A DNA stretch of 49,375 nt, from positions 1 to 49,375 of the forward strand of contig CAIVKO010000227.1 in the NCBI GenBank assembly GCA_903906515.1, given 5' to 3'. Each line of letters opens with the position of its first letter. The stretch's first letter is position 1. Under the pieces are notes generated by a model. That model had not been told where the DNA came from, did not search any database, and saw only the letters and a list, made by a program, of their open reading frames with translations. The DNA comes from Akkermansiaceae bacterium. Lineage in GTDB: Bacteria; Verrucomicrobiota; Verrucomicrobiia; Verrucomicrobiales; Akkermansiaceae. Made by a program: the position numbers and the translations under genes. This document shows, one piece after another, positions 25,073 to 32,739 of the stretch.

Positions 25073-26770
25073 ATGATCGAATTCGACGGCATCATTTTCA
25101 ACGGGCTGATCAGCCGCCGCATCATGGGCGAGCTTGCCGGTCATGATCCGAGTTATGCGGAACTGACTCATGATCAGATTCCCAACCGGGTGACCCGCTA
25201 TTGCTTCATGTCTGCGATTGCCAAGATTAACGGGCTTCCGTTTTTGCCGAGAGTGGCCGAGTTTTGCGATGCCTCCCTTCATGCCAATTGCGATTCCACC
25301 GTGATGACCCGCGGGTTTTTCGCTCCGCTGTGCTATTCCGGCGACGACCGCCTCATCGTGGCCATCGCCAATCCATGGAGCCCGCTGGCGGAGGAATATC
25401 TCGCACCTCGTTTCCCGGATCGCGAAATCGTCAAGATCGTCACTCTTGCATCCGAAATCAGCCACGTCATCGAATCGGTGGCCACCAACAGCGGCCCCAG
25501 CAGATCTCAACTCGAAGCCATCGACGTGGAAGATTTGGATGATGGAATCCATGACTTCGACGTCACCACTGACTATACCGAGCCGATGGCCCAACTCATC
25601 GCCACCGTGATGTCGGATGCGGTCAGGACCCGAGCTTCGGACGTTCACTTCAAGGTGGAGAAGGAGAGCTTCTACTATTGTTTCCGAGTGGATGGTGATA
25701 TCGGTGCCAAGGTTGAGATTCCGATGAAACTCAAGGACCGGCTGGATGCGTTCCTGCTCAACCTGATGAAACTGCCCACCGAGATTCGTAATACGGCTCC
25801 GGGTATTTCAGGGCGTTTCACCATTTCCTATTTCCACCGACCCATCGATATCCGCTACGAGCGCCACCGCACCTATCGTGGCTATCATGTGACCATGCGT
25901 CTGCTGGACAAGAGCAACATCAACGTGACTCTCGGCAAAGGCACGCTCGCTTTCGACGACGAGACCATGTTCGCGCTCAACAAGGTGATGAAAATCCCGG
26001 CTGGAATCATCGTCATGTCCGGCCCCACCGGCTCCGGAAAATCCACCACTCTCAATGCCATCCTGCGGGAACTCAACCGCCCGGAAGTCAATATCCTAAC
26101 ATTGGAAAACCCGGTCGAAGACGAGGTCCCAGGCATCACCCACTGCGACTTGAAGAGCGCCAAGGAATTCAAACCCATGATCGCCTCGTTCATGCGGTCC
26201 GACCCCGACATCATCCTCATGGGTGAGGTGCGCGACATCGAGTCTGCGGAACTAGCCATCGAAGCCGCCGTCACTGGCCACAAGGTGCTCACCACGATCC
26301 ACACCCCGCGAGCGTCACAGATTATCGAACGTTTCGAACAACTCGGTCTGGAACGTTGGAAAATAGCACAAACTCTCAAGGCGGCCTGCGCTCAGCGACT
26401 CGTCAAAATGCTCTGCCCATATTGCAAGGAACCTATCGGTGGCATTGAGGAACTCGATCGCAAAACCTTCAGTCTCGATGATTCGTGGGCTGAGATCCCC
26501 TTGTTTGCGGCCAAAACCGGTGGCTGTCAGGAATGCCGATTCTCCGGCTACAGCGGACGGACGGCCATCTTGGAAATTATCCCGATCACTCCCAAAGTGT
26601 CTGACATGCTCTCCAAGGGCGAGATGACCCCTTACGAACTGGAAGTAAAGGTAGCTGAGGAAGGTATCCTTCCTAATCTTCGCCGTAGCGGATTGAGATT
26701 GCTCCGTGAGGGGAAAACCGACCTTGCCGCTGTTAGCAAGGTGATCGACATGACTTACACCGATGACTGA
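25073..26770 (+). CDS. PilB/GspE-type assembly ATPase
   Basis: 565 residues from ATG 25073 (an ATG at 25016 would translate the CTTTGCG repeat). The N-terminal MshEN/GspE-N-like region (to about residue 165) is followed by the catalytic core: ASDVHFKVEKESFYYCFRVDG, Walker A GPTGSGKST (about 316-324), Asp box TLENPVEDEVPGITH, Walker B IILMGEVRDIESAE, and His box TTIHTPRAS. Two CxxC pairs (LCPYCK near 448, GGCQECRF near 485) form the zinc motif that marks extension-type GspE/PilB motors. It drives pilin polymerisation together with the PilC-like platform, whose gene overlaps this one by 8 bp. Confidence 0.93.
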   Translation: MIEFDGIIFNGLISRRIMGELAGHDPSYAELTHDQIPNRVTRYCFMSAIAKINGLPFLPRVAEFCDASLHANCDSTVMTRGFFAPLCYSGDDRLIVAIANPWSPLAEEYLAPRFPDREIVKIVTLASEISHVIESVATNSGPSRSQLEAIDVEDLDDGIHDFDVTTDYTEPMAQLIATVMSDAVRTRASDVHFKVEKESFYYCFRVDGDIGAKVEIPMKLKDRLDAFLLNLMKLPTEIRNTAPGISGRFTISYFHRPIDIRYERHRTYRGYHVTMRLLDKSNINVTLGKGTLAFDDETMFALNKVMKIPAGIIVMSGPTGSGKSTTLNAILRELNRPEVNILTLENPVEDEVPGITHCDLKSAKEFKPMIASFMRSDPDIILMGEVRDIESAELAIEAAVTGHKVLTTIHTPRASQIIERFEQLGLERWKIAQTLKAACAQRLVKMLCPYCKEPIGGIEELDRKTFSLDDSWAEIPLFAAKTGGCQECRFSGYSGRTAILEIIPITPKVSDMLSKGEMTPYELEVKVAEEGILPNLRRSGLRLLREGKTDLAAVSKVIDMTYTDD

Positions 26771-27911
26771 TTCCTCTACAACTGCCAAAAACAATCCTGC
26801 GGGAGCCACCAATGCGTCGTCCCTCGCCAAGGGGCGTCTCGCCGCTGCCGGTAAACCCAAAAAAATCAAGGAGTTCAGTAAAAAGGAAATCGTGGATCTT
26901 TTCCGCGGTATTGGTTCGATGTTGCGTGCGCAGATCAACACCGCGGATGCCCTTAAATACTACAGCCATGGATTGCCTAACAAACCCATGGTCGATGCAC
27001 TGGCACGTATCCGCGAGGATATCAACGCCGGGATGAATGTGCACGAGGCTTTCCGCCGGACCGGGCGCTTCAACGATACGATCATCGGGCTCATCCAAGC
27101 TGGCACGGAAGCGGGTCAGCTCCATCAGGCCTTCCAGTCGCTGGCCACCCGTATGAAGAGCGAGTTGTTTTTCCAGAAACAACTCAAAAAGGCCACCATC
27201 ACCCCGAGCGTGATCATCGGTGTGCTGACCGGGGCGTTCATCGTATCCCAAGTGAAAATCGTGCCGCAGGTCGAGCAAATGCTCAATGGTGTCGGAGCCA
27301 AGGCCGATGGCATGACTGCCATTTCCTTCAAGGTCAGCCACTTTACCCAGGCGGTGTGGCCGACGTTCGTCATTTCTTTGATCGCAATCGGCATTACCAT
27401 TTCCCGCTCTGCGCGCGTTCGTAATCTGATTCTCGGTTTTGCCATGTCCAATTGGCGTCTTTTACGCCTGCTGATCATGAGTTTGCGGCAGATGACCTTC
27501 CTTTCGACGATCCGCTTGCTGCATTCCAACGGCATCAATCTTGCGAAATCCATTCGAGTCTCGGCGAATAGCGTGCGCAATACCCCTTTCTATCAGGAGC
27601 TCCGCGACGCAGCGGACAAATACGAACACTCCGGGGTGCCTCTCTCCACCGCTTTCTCGAAATACACTTCGGTGGATGCCCAGATCACCCACATGCTTGC
27701 CATCGGCGAGAAGTCAGCGTCGCTCGATTCCCAGCTCGAAATGTTGTGCGAGATGTATGAGGAGGATTCGCAGAACTACATGAATACTTTTTCCGCAGCA
27801 CTGGGTTTCATTGTACTCCTCATCGCTGTCTCCCTCATTGCAGCGGTCTTTATTGGAACTTTCCTGCCGATTTTCCTGATGGGTCCGAAGATGATGCAGA
27901 GCAGCTCTTAA
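26763..27911 (+). CDS. PilC/GspF-type inner-membrane platform protein
   Basis: 382 residues, overlapping the ATPase gene by 8 bp. Two cytoplasmic GspF domains are visible (FSKKEIVDLFRGIGSMLRAQ, and MSLRQMTFLSTIRLLHSNGI), each followed by the typical GxxxGxL-type helix (IQAGTEAGQLHQAF; LAIGEKSASLDSQL). There are three hydrophobic helices near residues 140-160, 200-217 and a long C-terminal one (FIVLLIAVSLIAAVFIGTFLPIF). PilC/GspF binds the ATPase and the pilin at the base of the fibre. The N-terminal 30 residues are an Ala/Ser/Lys-rich tail. Confidence 0.92.
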   Translation: MTDSSTTAKNNPAGATNASSLAKGRLAAAGKPKKIKEFSKKEIVDLFRGIGSMLRAQINTADALKYYSHGLPNKPMVDALARIREDINAGMNVHEAFRRTGRFNDTIIGLIQAGTEAGQLHQAFQSLATRMKSELFFQKQLKKATITPSVIIGVLTGAFIVSQVKIVPQVEQMLNGVGAKADGMTAISFKVSHFTQAVWPTFVISLIAIGITISRSARVRNLILGFAMSNWRLLRLLIMSLRQMTFLSTIRLLHSNGINLAKSIRVSANSVRNTPFYQELRDAADKYEHSGVPLSTAFSKYTSVDAQITHMLAIGEKSASLDSQLEMLCEMYEEDSQNYMNTFSAALGFIVLLIAVSLIAAVFIGTFLPIFLMGPKMMQSSS

Positions 27912-27970
27912 TCCGGGCTCGGCGCCTGGCACTACCCTGAATTCCCGTTGTTGAACCTACAACTTCCATC

Positions 27971-28384
27971 ATGCAACTCACCCGATTCGATCGCTGGCTG
28001 CGTAAGAAGTTCGTTTACGAAATTCACGTCGAGACGCTCAGGCCCCTGGAGTCGATTCCCGCGCGCATCCGTGTTGTCGATCTTCCTGATACTCCCGGAA
28101 GACGCTACAAGCACCTGTATGTCTCCACAAACAATGATGCGATGGACGCGCTGATCCGTCAGTTGAAGGAGAACAACCAGATGTATACCACCCAGATCGT
28201 GAACCGCGATGCTTGGTTTGTCCCCTTCATTGCCCCGAAAGGGAAGTCTCTCACCTGGTGGCTTTTTTCAATGTCGGTCATCACGATTTGTGTGTTTTTC
28301 GCGCTCTTTTACCTGAAAGGTCTCGTTGAAGATCCTGAATTCCGCAAGAATTTCATGGATGCTCTGGAATTCCTTAAGGGGTGA
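27971..28384 (+). CDS. Unknown single-pass membrane protein of the pilus operon
   Basis: 137 residues. About 90 soluble residues (with KFVYEIHVETLRPLESIPAR and a KHLYVSTNNDAMDALIRQLK strand-helix) are followed by one membrane helix (WWLFSMSVITICVFFALFYL, about residues 98-118) and a short acidic tail. I recognise no family. It follows the PilC-like gene, and the tail-anchored layout with the main domain in the cytoplasm fits a regulator or accessory of the motor-platform complex. Confidence 0.65.
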   Translation: MQLTRFDRWLRKKFVYEIHVETLRPLESIPARIRVVDLPDTPGRRYKHLYVSTNNDAMDALIRQLKENNQMYTTQIVNRDAWFVPFIAPKGKSLTWWLFSMSVITICVFFALFYLKGLVEDPEFRKNFMDALEFLKG

Positions 28385-28440
28385 AATTTGTGATTTACAG
28401 CTTTTCAAGACAGTTAATTCGAGTTAAAAACATCGTCGTT

Positions 28441-28851
28441 ATGAAAGTGCGCCATCTTCCCAAACATTCCCAAAAAGCCTTCACGCTTCTGGAAATGACC
28501 GTGGTTATTATGGTCATGTTGGTGCTTATGGGCACCGGCTTTGTCGTCACGAGCAAAATGGACGAATGGAAACTCGGACGTGAGGCCTCCGAAACCTTGC
28601 GCACCGTCTATACCGCCCAGCGCATGTATTTGGCTGATAATCCGACCAAGGTGGTGAGCGCGATCGTGGAGGCAGACATTATTCCCTACATGCGAACCAG
28701 TGCCACCTCGTTGCCGACGGTCAAATCCTTGACTGGCACCCAGTTGAGTATTCTCGTTAGCAAATGTCCCCCCGTCATCAACGCCGGCTCCGGGGTCACT
28801 TACGACCCCTCCGGCAGCAGCACCGACTCATTATGGGACGTAGGACAATAA
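28441..28851 (+). CDS. Second prepilin/pseudopilin
   Basis: 136 residues from ATG 28441. The leader of 13 residues ends SQKA, followed by FTLLEMTVVIMVMLVLMG; Glu is at +5 of the mature protein, and Ala replaces the usual Gly at -1, which prepilin peptidases tolerate less well. The mature domain is small and has one visible cysteine (VSKCPPV). Lower abundance or a tip/minor role is plausible, because the major-type prepilin is at 18813. A GTG at 28381 is in frame but would give an unusually long leader. Its 3' end overlaps the next gene by 19 bp. Confidence 0.85.
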   Translation: MKVRHLPKHSQKAFTLLEMTVVIMVMLVLMGTGFVVTSKMDEWKLGREASETLRTVYTAQRMYLADNPTKVVSAIVEADIIPYMRTSATSLPTVKSLTGTQLSILVSKCPPVINAGSGVTYDPSGSSTDSLWDVGQ

Positions 28852-29369
28852 TCTGGATTTTCTATATCGTCACCTGCGTGATACTTTCTCCGGTAGCCAC
28901 GGCGGAGGACTTCAAGCATGTGGGTGATTATTTGTTGAAGTCCCATTTTAAGCTGACTGGCGATAAACTCACTCAAATTCCCACCAAGCCGATCGCATTC
29001 CGGGTGTTTACCGATGGTGTGCGGATCAAGGTGATGACGGAAGGTGACGATGAATCCCATACGACATTTGACATCTATCGTTCGGACGGAATCGGCAGAC
29101 AACGACAGGGTGGGGGAGCTCTGGAGGTAGTTCCGGGATTGCAAGCCACCTCCAATACCGGCGGAGTGATCCGACACTTGCGTCTTTCCCGGGAATCGAT
29201 GACTCTCACGACCTTCCCGGGGGTGTCGGATCAGACTATCATCAGTTACTCGGTTGCTGCCGAACCAAAATCTAACCCGGAGTCTTCTGCTGAAGCTCAT
29301 TCCTCCTCCGCTGTAAAGTCCGAAACATCCGCGGTCGCTCCTCCTCCATCTTTATTGAAAAAACCATGA
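28833..29369 (+). CDS. Unknown secreted/periplasmic protein of the pilus cassette
   Basis: 178 residues from ATG 28833, which lies inside the end of the prepilin gene. Signal peptide IIWIFYIVTCVILSPVATA with cleavage before EDF (about residue 24). The mature part is beta-rich (KPIAFRVFTDGVRIKVMTEG, HTTFDIYRSDGIGR, RHLRLSRESMTLTTFPG) with a Ser/Glu/Pro-rich tail. No family is recognised. It overlaps the next gene by ATGA, so translation is likely coupled. Confidence 0.7.
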   Translation: MGRRTIIWIFYIVTCVILSPVATAEDFKHVGDYLLKSHFKLTGDKLTQIPTKPIAFRVFTDGVRIKVMTEGDDESHTTFDIYRSDGIGRQRQGGGALEVVPGLQATSNTGGVIRHLRLSRESMTLTTFPGVSDQTIISYSVAAEPKSNPESSAEAHSSSAVKSETSAVAPPPSLLKKP

Positions 29370-30157
29370 ATCCTCTGCCTGCCCAGCGGGGTGTGGAAAG
29401 CACGACCCCGCTTCCCGCTCCCGTGTCTTTGCCTGACTTGCTTGCATCGTCTTCCGGCTCATACTCATTGTCGAAGCGTCGCTCGACCTCAACCGCGGCC
29501 CTGCGGATTTACCCATGGTTGTTAGCCATCAGCACCTTGGTCGCGGCGGCTTTTTGTATGCTCTACATTACGAAACCCGTCATCATGGTATCGACCGGCG
29601 GCCTTCAGGTGCCCCCGAAGAACACAGCTATTGCCTCGACGGGTAAGTCTGCCAGCACACCCGCCGATTTGCTCCCTAACAAAGATCTTCTGCCGGGCGA
29701 GAAAAAATCCGTATTGGTCGATCTGGTCGCAAGTCCGGCCAACCCGCGCAAGAAGCTGCCGCCTCCGCCTCTTTCCTCAAACTTTGAGGAGACCAATCTC
29801 CGGATACAGCATATCCTGACCGCAGAAGCGCCAGGTGGGAATCTTGATCGTATCGATATTGATGTGCCGGTGCTCTATCAGAGCCGCAATATGCGGTGGA
29901 CGGGAGTAGAAACCGCCGAAGCGCGCCAACTGCTGACCCGCCTGATGAACTATCAGGAAAAATCCCAGCAACTCCGCGCCGAGGGTGTTGAATTGCTTGA
30001 GTCGTGGAACCACCTGATCGGCAACTCGATCCCTGCAACTGAGCTGCGGGCCGATAGCCCAAGCCTGCCCGTAAACCAACAGGACGCCGTGGATGCCGCG
30101 CGCCCTGCGGGTTTGATCACCACCGAGTCGATCCAAATCACCCCCCCTTCGAAATGA
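29366..30157 (+). CDS. Unknown single-pass envelope protein of the pilus cassette
   Basis: 263 residues. A cytoplasmic N-terminus of about 50 residues (Ser/Pro-rich), one membrane helix (YPWLLAISTLVAAAFCMLYI, about residues 48-67), then a periplasmic region with a Lys/Pro linker (NPRKKLPPPPLSSN) and a helical part (ETAEARQLLTRLMNYQEKSQ). The layout resembles PilN/PilO-type or TonB-like spanning proteins, but no sequence match is evident. It is ATGA-coupled to both neighbours. Confidence 0.65.
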   Translation: MNPLPAQRGVESTTPLPAPVSLPDLLASSSGSYSLSKRRSTSTAALRIYPWLLAISTLVAAAFCMLYITKPVIMVSTGGLQVPPKNTAIASTGKSASTPADLLPNKDLLPGEKKSVLVDLVASPANPRKKLPPPPLSSNFEETNLRIQHILTAEAPGGNLDRIDIDVPVLYQSRNMRWTGVETAEARQLLTRLMNYQEKSQQLRAEGVELLESWNHLIGNSIPATELRADSPSLPVNQQDAVDAARPAGLITTESIQITPPSK

Positions 30158-30990
30158 ATGCGCTGCTCACCATCACTTTGTTCTGCCTGTTGATTTCTCC
30201 GTGTTTGAATGCCCAGAGCCCTGCAAAGGAACCTGGAGCAGATTCGGTTCTTGAGGCGATCCAGCAGTTCAAAGCCCAACGATCTGGCAAGCCGAACGAA
30301 GTCACCGTGGTTCTCGATCCTCCCACGGAATCATCCTCTCCAAAATCCGAAAAGCAGAAGAACAGCGATCCGGCCCAAAAAAAATCCGATTCTCCGGTCA
30401 TGGTGACAGGAACCCCTCCTGCGGGCAGTGAACTTGTTCCAGACAAAGCAGTTGAGGCGGCAAAAAAACCGGTTTCCTCCCCTGAAGACATTCCATCCGT
30501 CAATGCCGGAAAGCCTCGCGAGGGGTTGTCTGTTCATGTGGAGAAACTTAAATCAGGCAGCGGTAACATCGATCCCTCAAAGGTGAAATTACTGGCGCCT
30601 TTTCCGGCAAAACCGCTTGCTCCCGCTCCTCCTGGATGGCTTCTCCAAGCGTCTGAGAATGTCCCGCCGTTCACTCGTGAGATTGAGTTGTCAGACGGTA
30701 AGAAAATCACTTTGTCCATCAGGCCCCATCTGTTGGTTCCAAGTATCGATGGAACTACGGTTTTCAGTGTGCTTGAACCCGGATTCGACCCCTCCCTCGC
30801 ATATCAGCAGAACGCGACGGTGGGGGCTATTCTCTCCAATTCGATTATCCAGTTGGAAAATGACTCGAAACAAATGGGAGTTGCCATTGATAAAATCCAA
30901 CAAATACTAAGTTCTCTTCCAAAATCCGAGATTACAGTGCCTCCTAGCGAGCCTGAACCCGTTAAATCAACTCCCAAACGCAAGCGATGA
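30154..30990 (+). CDS. Unknown secreted Lys/Pro/Ser-rich protein of the pilus cassette
   Basis: 278 residues. Signal peptide MNALLTITLFCLLISPCLNA (cleavage near residue 20). It is followed by a low-complexity region with repeated acidic, Lys and Pro stretches to about residue 150, then a more structured domain (VPPFTREIELSDGKKITLSI, LLVPSIDGTTVFSVLEPGFD) and a helical C-terminus. No family is recognised. It is ATGA-coupled on both sides. A role in spanning the periplasm is an inference from composition. Confidence 0.65.
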   Translation: MNALLTITLFCLLISPCLNAQSPAKEPGADSVLEAIQQFKAQRSGKPNEVTVVLDPPTESSSPKSEKQKNSDPAQKKSDSPVMVTGTPPAGSELVPDKAVEAAKKPVSSPEDIPSVNAGKPREGLSVHVEKLKSGSGNIDPSKVKLLAPFPAKPLAPAPPGWLLQASENVPPFTREIELSDGKKITLSIRPHLLVPSIDGTTVFSVLEPGFDPSLAYQQNATVGAILSNSIIQLENDSKQMGVAIDKIQQILSSLPKSEITVPPSEPEPVKSTPKRKR

Positions 30991-31487
30991 AATCTACAAT
31001 GTTTCCCATGTTTTGTGCCACCGCTTTAGCCGCCATGTCCGCTGCCGGGCTGAGTCATTGGTGGTCGGTTCGCCAGTTCGCTGCGGTGGTGGAAGCGGGA
31101 CTACCGGTTTCCCATACTCCTAATTCCGACTTGGGTCGTCCGGTCGCTCAGACCCAAACCACTACGCTACCGTCACCTGGATTGTTGGTCAAACAGTCCG
31201 GTCCCACGTATGTGGCCCAACCTGCCGATATCGGCTTGAGCCAGAAGGAATTTTATGAGGCTCTTATCACTAAAATGCAGGGTATCCAAAATCAGAATCG
31301 CGACTTGCTGGACCAACTCGCGGAAACCAATCGCGACCTGATGAAACTCGAATTCCGCGTGGACACCCACTCGGAATCCTTTCGCCCCTTGCCCACCAGT
31401 GAGGAACGACCTGATACCAGTCTTGAATACGAGTTGGAATCCGGTGTCCTTCCTCCTCGCGCGGCAGCGGTCAAACTGCCGAAATAA
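30987..31487 (+). CDS. Unknown anchored coiled-coil protein of the pilus cassette
   Basis: 166 residues. N-terminal hydrophobic segment (MFPMFCATALAAMSAAGLSHW) as signal or anchor, a linker, then a coiled-coil (LITKMQGIQNQNRDLLDQLAETNRDLMKLE, about residues 93-122 in two blocks) and a short tail. No family is recognised. Its start overlaps the previous gene by ATGA, and its stop shares one base with the next start (TAATG). Confidence 0.65.
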   Translation: MKSTMFPMFCATALAAMSAAGLSHWWSVRQFAAVVEAGLPVSHTPNSDLGRPVAQTQTTTLPSPGLLVKQSGPTYVAQPADIGLSQKEFYEALITKMQGIQNQNRDLLDQLAETNRDLMKLEFRVDTHSESFRPLPTSEERPDTSLEYELESGVLPPRAAAVKLPK

Positions 31488-32329
31488 TGAATATTACCGG
31501 GTATTTACCCGTCGGAGGTCCCATGATCGGATTGCGCGTTCTCATTCTTGTTTCAATCGCTGTCTGTCCATTTGTAGCGGCGGAACCCACTTGGAAAAAG
31601 GATATTTCACCATCGGAAATTGGCTCCCACCCGAGAATCAAATCCGGTATTCTCGACCTCAAAGTGAGTTGGAATGGAATGCTTGATTCCGGAAAACTTC
31701 AGGTTAAGTTCGCCCCCAAAGATACGGACAAACCCAACGCATACGTCGTCACGTCCTCCGCCGCCAGCCTCGGGATTGCTGCGGGACTTTTTCCCTACAC
31801 TTGTAACTTCTGGTCGGAACTCGATCCCGTATCTCTCCAACCACAACTTTTCAGTGCTGTGGAGACTGATAGTGAGGAAACCACCTCCACCACCGTTCGA
31901 TATGCTCCCAATCGAGCGGTCTGTAAGGAAACGACCCAGCCAATCCCGAAAGGCAGCAGCAAAACCATCGAGCGTATCTTCGAATTTTCTCCCGTTTTCG
32001 ACATTTTCTCCGCGATGCTTCACATCCGTAGCCAGAAGCTAAATACCGGGGATGAGTTCAATCTTGTTGTCCTACCCTTCAAGACCCCCTATTTGATAAA
32101 GGTAAAAGTCCAAGGTCGTGAGGCCCATCTCGACCGCAAAACCATCCGACTCACCGTCGGGATGCGGAAAATCAACGGCAAAACCCTCGAACTGGTTCCC
32201 TACAAGAAAATGAAAAAAGATGCCACCCTGTGGCTCAGTGATGATGATGACCGCATCCCTGTGGAGTTTCGCGCCGCAATCTTTATCGGAGATGTCCGTG
32301 CCACTCTCACCAACTTCCAGAGAACATGA
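31487..32329 (+). CDS. DUF3108-like secreted protein, last gene of the pilus operon
   Basis: 280 residues. Signal peptide ending FVAA before EPTW (about residue 32). The C-terminal half matches the DUF3108 pattern: FSPVFDIFSAMLHIRSQKL, a GxxFNLVV-type strand, and LWLSDDDDRIPVEFRAAIFIG with VRATL at the end. DUF3108 proteins are periplasmic or outer-membrane associated beta proteins of unknown activity. Here it closes an operon of pilus-like genes, which suggests an envelope role. A second ATG at 31524 (Met13) would give a shorter, more standard signal peptide. Confidence 0.75.
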   Translation: MNITGYLPVGGPMIGLRVLILVSIAVCPFVAAEPTWKKDISPSEIGSHPRIKSGILDLKVSWNGMLDSGKLQVKFAPKDTDKPNAYVVTSSAASLGIAAGLFPYTCNFWSELDPVSLQPQLFSAVETDSEETTSTTVRYAPNRAVCKETTQPIPKGSSKTIERIFEFSPVFDIFSAMLHIRSQKLNTGDEFNLVVLPFKTPYLIKVKVQGREAHLDRKTIRLTVGMRKINGKTLELVPYKKMKKDATLWLSDDDDRIPVEFRAAIFIGDVRATLTNFQRT

Positions 32330-32491
32330 CCATTACTTGGGCGCTTTTCTGAGTGTGACGGTGCCAAATCTTCCCAGCCATTGTATCTGGAAAATTCCGT
32401 TTGCTCCGCTGCCTGCTGGTTACGGGACTCAACTGCTGATTCCAAGGCTGCCGTTTGTTCTCACTTTCGTTCTCTTTTCACCCTTTTTGGG

Positions 32492-32514
32492 CGCCGAGAT
32501 CGGCGTGAATTTTT
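32492..32514 (+). terminator. Likely terminator of the pilus operon
   Basis: CGCCGA and TCGGCG form a short perfect stem, followed after TGAA by TTTTT. It lies about 160 bp after the last operon stop and just before the oppositely oriented tRNA-Lys gene. The stretch 32330-32491 shows no gene. Confidence 0.45.
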
Positions 32515-32529
32515 GATTATCAGAGAAAG

Positions 32530-32602
32530 TACGAGGACTGGGACTCGAACCCAGGACCAATTGGTTAAAAGCCAACTGCTCTACCAACTGAGCTATCCTC
32601 GC
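32530..32602 (-). tRNA. tRNA-Lys (anticodon TTT)
   Basis: The minus strand reads GCGAGGATAGCTCAGTTGG at the 5' end. It has a 7-bp acceptor stem (last pair G-U), a D arm AGCTC...GAGC, an anticodon loop CTTTTAA on a TTGG/CCAA stem, and the TPsiC sequence GGTTCGAGTCCC. The CCA end is not encoded. A possible promoter upstream (minus strand CTTGCA, 18 bp, TATTCA) is weak. Confidence 0.95.
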
Positions 32603-32739
32603 ATTGATGCTCCGGCAGACGGGGCGCGATGAATAGGGGGCGGAACCAGAGCATGCAAGTGAATAATTGGAAATAGTTAAAAAATCAAAAATTACCTATG
32701 TGTGTTCCGATCTCCAGTCTTGGTGGACGCAGGAAAAAA

